DNA from: Methanobacteriota archaeon
Lineage (GTDB): Archaea; Thermoplasmatota; Poseidoniia; Poseidoniales; Poseidoniaceae
Length of the DNA: 41,775 nucleotides
Reading direction: 5' to 3'
NCBI GenBank assembly: GCA_002710015.1
Contig: PAOW01000017.1
Coordinates: 1 to 41,775, forward strand
Notes under the pieces: generated by a model
The model's database searches: none
Told to the model about the DNA's origin: nothing
Seen by the model: the letters and a program-made list of their open reading frames with translations, nothing else
Part shown: piece after piece, positions 18,001 to 23,428 of the stretch
Layout of the letters: the number at the start of each line of letters is the position of its first letter
Numbering within the stretch: the stretch's first letter is position 1
Position numbers and translations under genes: made by a program

Positions 18001-21000
18001 GCTAGTCCGGTGTCAGCCACCCAAGTGTCTATGAAATTTGGTATGTTCAAATCAGGCATAGCTTCCCTGTGATGCAATTCAACCGCTGCGGAATCACTGC
18101 TTAAACTCCATGTTGTTAGGTCTGGTAATAAGAAGTGGAATGTGTTTGACCAGTTTCCAATTTGGTTGGTGATACTTGTAGCTCTAACTCGCCAATACCA
18201 TGTTTCCCCTAGATCTAAAGATGAGGCTACATCAAACGTCATATTTGTAACATCAAATCCAGAGTCTGTCCAACTTGTGGCCATGATTAGGTTTGCAGAA
18301 TTGAATGAATTTGTAGTATCCATCTCAATAGACCATCCTCCAACGTTAGTTGTTGCAGTGGAGTATGACCATTCAAGCTGTGGTGTATCTAGTGGAGAGG
18401 GGTTAATTCCGCTCTCAACAGACCATGAACCATTTAGCGGTGAGGTCAAAACAGGTTCAGAAGGTATTGCATCTGAACCTGGTAGGTATACGAACGAGAT
18501 TTCAGGTCTGTTTGCTGAATTAACATTGTTTGGATAGAACAATGCGCTTCTATCAACTCCGCTACCAACACCAACAATTCCTACAATTAGATCAACAGCT
18601 CTGTCTTCACGCATGGCGTTTTGAACTGCAAGTGTGACGTCAAATTCTACCCAGTCGCCAGCAGAATATGAGTTTCCTAAGGACTCAGAATCTTGTAGTC
18701 CTGCTCTTTCCCATCCCTTAGCACCTGATGTTCCCCATGAATTTACACCATCAAAACTTGACCAAGTTGCTTTTTCTTCCGTCCAATTATTTTGTCTGCT
18801 CTCCCATACTCCGACAGTAGGAGTGCCTGAAGGATAATCTGCTAATCGCATCTTCAAGGTTGCAGTTTTCACAGCATAGCCGTCTGGAATGAGGTGACTC
18901 TTCAAATCACATCCCATTAATATCGTGCTCTCAGACGGGAATGTGTTGTAAGCAACTTGCATATCTTCTTCGTCATTGTAGTTACTGTTAGGTGTTCCAC
19001 TGTCTATGTATGTGTCCATACAACTTGGAGCATCACCTGCTGTTGTAGCATTCCCATGTGATAGTCGCAATCTATGATCATCATCCTGTAAGTATTCAGA
19101 TTCTAAACTGGATACCAAGAAAGAGGAAGTTGACCACCATGAGTGATGGTGGCTTGAAGAATCAATCTGTGCAAGTCTCCAATGATACATTACACCTTCA
19201 TCAAGAGAATCGGAAGAGGATATTGACCAATTACCATCAGTCTCGCTAAATTCGCTGGAAGTTGCAGTATTGAATGAGTGAATTATGTCTCTATATTCAG
19301 CATCGGTTGAAACTTCCATCAACATGTCACCAGCCCAGTTTATTGTTCCATCCCACGAGAGAGTAGGCATGGTATTTGCAGATAGGTTGTGGCCGGATAG
19401 ATTCCAAACAGGATGGCCGTCAAGTGGACTGAGATGAGTTGGGATTGCTGGCGGCCCATTGCTACCCCAATCATATGTAATCTCAAGTTTAGGTTTATTA
19501 CAGGAATTTGCTTCACTACTGCACAAATTGACAAATTGAGAGGTTGATACGTCTTGTCCCCAAGTCGAAGCAACCATCATCAAATCGAGAGATTCAGTTG
19601 ATAGTGTGGTAGTTTGAGTTGCGGAATTACTCTGATCGTTCCAGTATTGTAAAGCAGCAGTAATATTTACATCGATTGTTGCAGAGCTTTGGTCTCCAGT
19701 AAAGTCACCTATCGACATAGATGGCAATCTTCCTCCGTCATCCCAATCATTGACTCCGTCGTACTTTCTCCACGTTACAGAAGATTCTTCCCAGTTTTCT
19801 GCATTCATTATGTGAAGGCTAACATCTGCTGAACCTGTGTATGCGCTTCTGGACATTACAAGATTAGCCGAAATTATTGATGAATTTGAGTGTAGACCTA
19901 TATCGTCCATGTTTATGCGCATTAGTCCATATTGGTTTGAGTTTGAAGAAGAACCGACTGTGATGTTTTCAGAACTGCCCATGTTGGTATTTCTTGCAGC
20001 ACTGCTCGAATCTACAAAAGTATCTTCTATGGTGTTCTCGGATAAGCTTAGGTCATCAAAATCAATAGAAATTTGTCCATAGCCATCTGAGATTGTTACG
20101 TCATGGTATGGTAAATGGAAATATCCAATTTCCCAATCTCCTATGGTATCTGTGGAGTCAACCGAACGGATTCTGTAATGTATTGTAGTTCCGTTGCTTA
20201 GAGAATCTTGCGTCGGTATCGTAATAGAACCACTGTTAGTGTTTATTGTGAACATGGAACTATTGTCGTCAGAGTTGTAATACCAAGTATCGTCATTTTC
20301 GTCCTTGAACTGTGGGCTTAGAGATAACTGAACTTGTGCATCCGTGCCTGTAAATGCATCCCATGTTATCTCAGGATTGGTTTCAGCAGTCAGCACAAAC
20401 TGAGTAGTATCCATCAACGCCGCACCGTCTTCTACAAAGTTAGGGTTTAGTGTTCCGCCATTAGTATGAGAGCCATTTTGGTGCGTAACTGATAAGCTAG
20501 GTCTGCTGTTGGTGGACAGAGATTCTGACATGTGACATGAGTAAGGTGCTCCTGTTGCAGCAACCAATATGTTGAATGTACTTTTATTGTTGATAACAGC
20601 ATCTTGAGCAATTGCTGTAACATTAATTTGGAATGTATTGTTATCGTATCCGTAGAATGGAGGCTCCCAATCACCTCTGTCGCTGGTATCATCAGCACCG
20701 TCCATACTCCAGAATACCCCATTATCAGGCCCAGTCCATGAGGCTGAGGACTCAATCCAAGCCCTCTTCAAAGTCGCTGCGTAAATGTTGATGCTGTCAA
20801 TTTCTAAAGGATTGATACCACATGTCAGACTGAGGGTTGCGCTTGTCACCATATCTCCTGAGGGAACTGTATTATTGAATGAGATTAATATCCTTGATTC
20901 ACCAGTAATCGTCTGGCCTAAATCCACGGTTTCGCTACTGCCGTAATTTGTGTTGGGCGAAGATGAATCTATTGCAGTGTCATTAAGTAGCGTCATCGCA

Positions 21001-21152
21001 GTGGTTGTTTTAAGGATGGAAATCTCATCTTCAAGTTCGAAGTCATTCCATTCAGGAACAGCTTGTGGTACAGCCAAATCTGCAAATAAAAACATAATTA
21101 CCATCAGTAATGCACTAGAGATTTTGCGACTGTTACGGGTGTTAATTGACAT
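12072..21152 (-). CDS. Giant modular surface protein: seven DNRLRE/Fn3-like modules plus about eight Ig-like repeats, membrane anchored
   Basis: About 3026 residues from ATG 21152 (a TTG at 21161 is the alternative). Residues 1-35 form a signal peptide with 'ISSALLMVIMFLFADLAV'. Seven DNRLRE-type domains follow, recognisable by openings such as 'DTYIDSGTPNSNY', 'DTYLDSGSTNSGY' and 'DATIDSNRANTKLG', at about residues 64, 381, 716, 1044, 1367, 1702 and 2008. Between them are Fn3-like stretches with 'P..LSPLDG', 'LSW' and 'YHWRL/YWRVRA' features. From about 2184 to 2905 run about eight Ig-like repeats resembling those of the neighbouring gene. 'AGGILAILVVLVLLVVIIMIL' is the membrane helix. It is followed by an Asp run, a Pro/Gly stretch and a Trp-rich end ('DGTWYYWDQDRADWEAW'). 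DNRLRE domains occur in large secreted and surface proteins. Adhesion, capture of polymers or an envelope role is likely; no enzyme domain is visible. Confidence 0.85.
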   Translation of the reverse strand: MSINTRNSRKISSALLMVIMFLFADLAVPQAVPEWNDFELEDEISILKTTTAMTLLNDTAIDSSSPNTNYGSSETVDLGQTITGESRILISFNNTVPSGDMVTSATLSLTCGINPLEIDSINIYAATLKRAWIESSASWTGPDNGVFWSMDGADDTSDRGDWEPPFYGYDNNTFQINVTAIAQDAVINNKSTFNILVAATGAPYSCHMSESLSTNSRPSLSVTHQNGSHTNGGTLNPNFVEDGAALMDTTQFVLTAETNPEITWDAFTGTDAQVQLSLSPQFKDENDDTWYYNSDDNSSMFTINTNSGSITIPTQDSLSNGTTIHYRIRSVDSTDTIGDWEIGYFHLPYHDVTISDGYGQISIDFDDLSLSENTIEDTFVDSSSAARNTNMGSSENITVGSSSNSNQYGLMRINMDDIGLHSNSSIISANLVMSRSAYTGSADVSLHIMNAENWEESSVTWRKYDGVNDWDDGGRLPSMSIGDFTGDQSSATIDVNITAALQYWNDQSNSATQTTTLSTESLDLMMVASTWGQDVSTSQFVNLCSSEANSCNKPKLEITYDWGSNGPPAIPTHLSPLDGHPVWNLSGHNLSANTMPTLSWDGTINWAGDMLMEVSTDAEYRDIIHSFNTATSSEFSETDGNWSISSSDSLDEGVMYHWRLAQIDSSSHHHSWWSTSSFLVSSLESEYLQDDDHRLRLSHGNATTAGDAPSCMDTYIDSGTPNSNYNDEEDMQVAYNTFPSESTILMGCDLKSHLIPDGYAVKTATLKMRLADYPSGTPTVGVWESRQNNWTEEKATWSSFDGVNSWGTSGAKGWERAGLQDSESLGNSYSAGDWVEFDVTLAVQNAMREDRAVDLIVGIVGVGSGVDRSALFYPNNVNSANRPEISFVYLPGSDAIPSEPVLTSPLNGSWSVESGINPSPLDTPQLEWSYSTATTNVGGWSIEMDTTNSFNSANLIMATSWTDSGFDVTNMTFDVASSLDLGETWYWRVRATSITNQIGNWSNTFHFLLPDLTTWSLSSDSAAVELHHREAMPDLNIPNFIDTWVADTGLASTNDQSSSSTFRVGTSSTGQNATGLMKIPLTELPNPQNAHISKAVLNLYAQFGSDTDNAISIHSSLVSWNTNATGTTYDGVNNWSSPGAIGSADRGQIADIKVGASADWMEFDITEIIQQSFANGNSHALLTIAGSIGQGQTIFTSTSGNENERPWVNLTWTTGNASSPEVSGNNTSPSVDEIIWDTSSHALLPGATPMLTWSHPNNSNVDDWRVVIWNDYSDEREGWTVYDSRESSEGWDLTNQSWTSPDNLTTGDSYKWFVQPITDDILGARSNGTVFHIPTLTGEQINSTDASIALQEGQIVEGLDYPSIFMDTYLDSGSTNSGYESGDRLIMGRSNLTSSLNYESISLLQVDWSSIPIPSTHEYIHATLTLSKLSGGETNQETVRIAVCEVTQNWNASATFNSPNGSSTAWPDESCEVPFEIVYLEYQDNTVEFDITYAVQHAHADGTDKINLAFIVIDDTTDEWHFASSDYISDETKRPELELTWRTGTQWLPSAATNMAPADGSTIWNETASRPRGADSNTLNWSSAETNQSKWLMQISTSDDFTDENETFLFDLSNSSTYDGIWDLTNLSYTIENLSNGDYWVYWRVRADQDHRLGKWSEVHSYRVPGIVGSDDGSGNQSVTLYDGSVFDETGSLPGIPDATIDSNRANTKLGNNGRLDLGISSGGSGESKIILTFDLSELPFPTTMTPTSALLSLYRYNVSGTSSLTVSAHACDNFDEDNVTWNSSPNCSNTEITRSTMFVVPTVGVQIWDITSLAQSNAANGNDTLTVMLKSVGNPSSGHTFYDNSAQESLRPRLILDYVDNVDGIIPPAQPVLTYPNDGAILYNTSTWELESLDKPQLTWNSVVNATGYVVTIATSDGQVKYKSWEDSEINGTTFTFSQDLVAGEVYSWWVQAINESIPGPSSSRRAFAIGAPVNNTYNDDHTWTYTFQTGNEVADLGHTNIRDSYIGSNSPNTNHGADHLSVGFNCEGSNSECRSIIALDNSQIPLPMSAKIHSASLNLQIDVPTPVPMTFYVHRLITNSWSESASTWNNSQSGTPWSAGGMAAGIEYDANPISSVTIQPGDTDVWIDIGHNGMTMNGDHAWILIAAPASGANAAHVEFYSSEDSLELRPMIKINYTDVNTVSITPVSSTTDADTPVQFSHILTNAVGGNIAENVTWSSTNGAIDVNGLFTPQLVGVHNITACFGVICDTQSISVTPGLPTTLVVDDVEETISADQSFTIQASVVDQHGNTVPGLTIAYTPSNGSMVGATFYPYSAGSQSVSVEWMGQIITVNVEVVGGAPVSYRTTGCEEIIHAGKTCQLNWTLLDQFGNELDLAVGGGITWTAGGGVFTEANGTYFAITVGNYNITMQSTGGITHTIPVQVTHGEIANLEIAASSTAVTADDIVWLNTTRVDIMGNRLPVLIPMENWTISDGMITEGLPAEWHAQRRGTKTLTASYAGTENSVTIQVTEGAITGLVLVIDSVDSTGSLQEITADDEIEIKVKAIDSDGNRWTENVAWTVEHVIYNDQSVLQEMTYGSSTMFVPVFASDSLYTLRASYSDENLSSPIQVTLSISVDHGELVSVSLIQPSNLVQNIDADEDLTFIPLLNDSDGNIIDSSIISYTLDDLDTGLSTNITTLINDNLGVWEATKVGNYSITAWAISESGYNISETVDITVNHGVSVSIDIDVLANTAKAGDVYNIEITGTDEDGNTFPESVIWTENNKPVPPSTMQPVVGSEGQYTWSATTKGVHTFNYRAPSGVQNQWTVTVSAHQTVDRIELTILQESVLQLESFDIEVKTYDAWENQIPVPPNTQIELSGRMTAKAGDNGNWTITTLDDEEQTVTIRVDGKEASGKINVEGTFMGFFEAGGVLYYAGGILAILVVLVLLVVIIMILRSGESDYDDDDDYDDDDDDDQPQAAGPSGPGPVGPGPSEPPPQSYTPSQPDWAVEYRIDDEDGTAWAEADDGTWYYWDQDRADWEAWE

Positions 21153-21199
21153 GCGACTCAACCACTCATAGCAGGAGCCAGTATAGTTTCCTTTCGGCT

Positions 21200-21218
21200 G
21201 GCCACCCGTAGGGTGGCC
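21200..21218. repeat. Perfect 8-bp inverted repeat between divergent genes
   Basis: GGCCACCC (21200-21207), GTA, GGGTGGCC (21211-21218) forms a GC-rich hairpin in an otherwise AT-rich 133-nt gap between the giant surface-protein gene and rfcS. A TATA-like ACTATAC (minus strand, about 21182-21188) lies between it and the surface gene, and a TTTAATTTC (about 21231-21239) lies between it and rfcS. It is symmetric, so it could be a regulator's operator or an RNA hairpin. Which one cannot be decided from one copy. Confidence 0.6.
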
Positions 21219-21285
21219 GAAGCAAATGTGTTTAATTTCTTAGAAGGCGAAGGTTCAAGTTATTCCTATTACGACATCAGGATAC

Positions 21286-22239
21286 ATGAGCGAGTTATGG
21301 GTTGAGAGGCACCGCCCAAAGACTGTCAAAGATATTCGTGGACAGTCATCAGTTGTGCAGCGGTTAATCTCGTATGCCGGAGTGGCCGATTTCCCACACT
21401 TGCTTTTTGCAGGTCCGCCTGGCACTGGTAAAACAACGGCAGCAATGGCCTTGACTAGAGATATTTTTGGAGAAGAATTCAGGAATAATTTGTTGGAAAT
21501 GAATGCAAGTGATGAGAGAAAATTAGAAAGTATCAGAACTAAAGTCAAGCAGTTTGCAAGGACAGCTCCTTATGGTGATGCAAAATTCAAGATAATTTTC
21601 TTAGATGAGGCAGATGCTTTGACCCATGATGCACAAGGAGCATTGAGGAGGATAATGGAACAGTATGCTCAAACGTGCAGGTTCATACTCTCTTGTAATT
21701 ATTCAAGTAAAATCATTGAACCAATTCAGAGCAGATGTGCAGTATTTAGATTCCGTCCCCTTGCAGACGCTGAAGTGTTAAATCAGGTGAAATCAGTTGC
21801 AGAAATTGAGAACATAAAATTAGACGAAGAAGCTGCTGAGGCTCTTGTTCGTATTTCTCAAGGAGATATGAGAAAGGCAATTACAGCATTGCAAGTTGCT
21901 GCGGCACTAGAATCAAACGTTACTCGCTCATTAATTTATGAAACCAGTGCAACCGCACCTCCTGAAACTTTACATCAGTATCTTTTGTCATGTAGGCAAG
22001 ATGGTTTTCATGCTGCGAGGAGGAGATTGAGAGAAATGCTAGATAAATACGGCCTTGCCGGAACAGATTTTGTCAATCAATTGCATAGAGAATTGTATGG
22101 GGCAGACTTCCTTTCTGAGATTCAAAAATTGGAATTAACAGAACTTATGGCTGAGATTGACTTCAGGCTTGTAGAGGGTGGGGGAGAATCAATTCAGTTA
22201 GATGCCCTTACAGCAAGGCTTTCAAGACTACTCAGTTGA
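21286..22239 (+). CDS. rfcS: Replication factor C small subunit (clamp loader)
   Basis: A 317-residue AAA+ ATPase that, with the large subunit, opens and loads the PCNA sliding clamp at primer ends. Visible motifs are the N-terminal 'LWVERHRPKTVKDIRGQ' (RFC box), Walker A 'GPPGTGKT' at residues 43-50, 'MNASDERKLESIRTKVKQF', Walker B 'IIFLDEADAL' at about 103-112, sensor 1 'FILSCNYSSKII', and the arginine finger motif 'SRC' at 149-151. The C-terminal collar helices follow. Length and motifs are normal for archaea. It reads away from the giant surface gene and overlaps the stop region of the convergent membrane-protein gene by 12 nt. This is one of the strongest indications that the DNA is archaeal. 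Confidence 0.96.
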   Translation: MSELWVERHRPKTVKDIRGQSSVVQRLISYAGVADFPHLLFAGPPGTGKTTAAMALTRDIFGEEFRNNLLEMNASDERKLESIRTKVKQFARTAPYGDAKFKIIFLDEADALTHDAQGALRRIMEQYAQTCRFILSCNYSSKIIEPIQSRCAVFRFRPLADAEVLNQVKSVAEIENIKLDEEAAEALVRISQGDMRKAITALQVAAALESNVTRSLIYETSATAPPETLHQYLLSCRQDGFHAARRRLREMLDKYGLAGTDFVNQLHRELYGADFLSEIQKLELTELMAEIDFRLVEGGGESIQLDALTARLSRLLS

Positions 22240-23070
22240 TTCAGGAACTAATTCTTCAATGATTAACTTCATTTTTACAGTTCTAGAATTTTCCCAAGGG
22301 TTTCCGTCTTCCGTGACCTTAACTACGACTTCATATTCTCCAACTTCAAGATTATTTGGGATTTGAATAGCAACAGGGTGGTCGATATCTTTGTGTTCTC
22401 TAACCTTGTCGAGTGCTTTTGGATCTTCAATACTTGCAAATGAATTATCCACAGAATCTCCATTGAAAGTTATCGAATAATCGGAGTCTTTTGCATCATA
22501 ATTGTCGCTAAATGCTAACACGATATAGTGGACACCTTCGTATCCATCTGTGAGAGTGACTGAGCCTTTACTTGATTTGGTGAAGTCGTAGGATGAGTTA
22601 TCCTCTGAAATCATCCCCCAGCCATCGTCAACCTGTGGGGCGACTATGTCGGCAAATGGAGCGTTCGTGAGTAAAAAGGTGATAGCTAACCAAGTAAACA
22701 CATGCAAAAATGATGCCTTGAACCAAGTTCCTTTAGTGTAATGTTCGACAAATTTTTCGGACAAGATAGCTCTATGAATAGAAGGTAGTAAGAATATACA
22801 CATTAGTGGTATGAACCAGAGTAAATCTTTGTTATCCTCAGAGTTAGGCATAGCGATATATCTCATAATTAGAGAGACAGTAACTGCGAATAAAATTACC
22901 AGCCACATAGACACAGTATCTGCTTTTTCTTTCTTTACGTGCTTGACAGGATCGAATGATTCTATGCCCATGTCTGCACCAGAGCGATTTTTTTTCCGCT
23001 CTTTCTCACCTTTTCCGCGATTCCGCTTCTCACTAGCGGCTGCTGCCATGGCGGTGTTAAGGTCGACCAT
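22228..23070 (-). CDS. Membrane protein with three N-terminal helices and an extracytoplasmic beta domain
   Basis: About 280 residues from ATG 23070, which has GAGGA 4 nt upstream; longer readings use TTG 23121 or ATG 23097. A basic, lysine/arginine-rich N-terminus ('KRNRGKGEKERKKNRSG') should be cytoplasmic. Three hydrophobic segments follow: 'MWLVILFAVTVSLIMRY', 'LLWFIPLMCIFLLPSIH' and 'FLHVFTWLAITFLLTNAPF'. The C-terminal half, after 'DDGWGMISEDNSSYDF', is a hydrophilic domain that reads like one or two beta-sandwich units ending 'EYEVVVKVTEDGNPW'. That part is probably outside the cell. I do not recognise the family. The arrangement resembles small lineage-specific envelope proteins. It converges on rfcS and lies just upstream of, and opposite to, the tRNA-Met gene. 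Confidence 0.7.
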   Translation of the reverse strand: MVDLNTAMAAAASEKRNRGKGEKERKKNRSGADMGIESFDPVKHVKKEKADTVSMWLVILFAVTVSLIMRYIAMPNSEDNKDLLWFIPLMCIFLLPSIHRAILSEKFVEHYTKGTWFKASFLHVFTWLAITFLLTNAPFADIVAPQVDDGWGMISEDNSSYDFTKSSKGSVTLTDGYEGVHYIVLAFSDNYDAKDSDYSITFNGDSVDNSFASIEDPKALDKVREHKDIDHPVAIQIPNNLEVGEYEVVVKVTEDGNPWENSRTVKMKLIIEELVPESTE

Positions 23071-23211
23071 TGGTCCTCGGGAGAGGAACAAGTGCATGAA
23101 GGCTGTGGTTGTTTCAACCAAATAAAAGAATCATTCTGAGCTATTATGTCGGTCGAAATTTACTATTCATCCGCATCCTTCAAAGAGGTGAGCACGGTGG
23201 GCGGAATGCTT

Positions 23212-23340
23212 GCCGGGGTGGCGTAGTTGGTAGCGCGTCGGACTCATAGGGCAGTTCAAATGAACTAATTGTGACGTACCAAGGCCCCTTCACGTGTCTG
23301 AGACATCCGAAGGTCGCGGGTTCAAGCCCCGCTCCCGGCA
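23212..23340 (+). tRNA. tRNA-Met (CAT), elongator type, with intron
   Basis: The acceptor stem GCCGGGG pairs with TCCCGGC, the D stem GCGT with GCGC, the anticodon stem TCGGA with TCCGA, and the T stem GCGGG with CCCGC around TTCAAGC. The anticodon CAT is at 23245-23247. The anticodon stem lacks the GGG/CCC run of initiator tRNA, and the body does not look like tRNA-Ile2, so elongator Met is the best call. After the discriminator A at 23340 only CC is encoded, so the CCA end must be completed enzymatically. A run of six T at 23343 probably ends transcription. Confidence 0.93.
23249..23304 (+). other. tRNA intron (56 nt) with canonical bulge-helix-bulge splice motif
   Basis: The intron follows A37. 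CTCA (23243-23246) pairs with TGAG (23299-23302) to make the 4-bp central helix. The 3-nt bulges TA|G and AC|A are cut between the second and third bases, and GGCA (23250-23253) pairs with TGTC (23295-23298) as the inner helix. This fits the archaeal tRNA splicing endonuclease rule exactly. Inside the intron, AGTTC-AAAT-GAACT makes a small extra hairpin. Confidence 0.9.
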
Positions 23341-23342
23341 CC

Positions 23343-23348
23343 TTTTTT
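23343..23348 (+). terminator. T-run terminator after tRNA-Met
   Basis: Six T residues begin two bases after the mature tRNA end and are followed by a pyrimidine-rich stretch. Oligo-T on the non-template strand is the usual archaeal termination signal. Confidence 0.55.
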
Positions 23349-23384
23349 CTCTCTACTAGCAGCAATTAATGTTAGATTTTAAAC

Positions 23385-23397
23385 AAAATAATATAAC
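23385..23397 (+). promoter_or_regulatory. TATA-like promoter of the RND exporter gene
   Basis: The AT-only stretch AAAATAATATAAC is centred near 23391. It would start transcription near 23417, about 11 nt before ATG 23429, where an AGGTAA could serve as a weak ribosome site. This supports the inner ATG over the one at 23369, which would lie upstream of the promoter. Confidence 0.45.
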
Positions 23398-23428
23398 TAA
23401 CAATTCCTACATCAGGCTAGGTAAGGTA

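Noticed and set aside
9981-21171. Many open frames on the plus strand opposite the two surface-protein genes
   Set aside because: They are short, low-complexity mirrors of the Thr/Ser/Asn-rich minus-strand genes, with no motifs or ribosome sites.
23249-23304. A box C/D guide RNA inside the tRNA-Met intron
   Set aside because: A CTGA is present near the intron end, but it is explained by the splice-motif helix, and no convincing box C or paired C'/D' is visible.
23180-23365. A minus-strand open frame of 61 codons over the tRNA-Met locus
   Set aside because: It is antisense to a complete tRNA with a canonical intron; no protein character.
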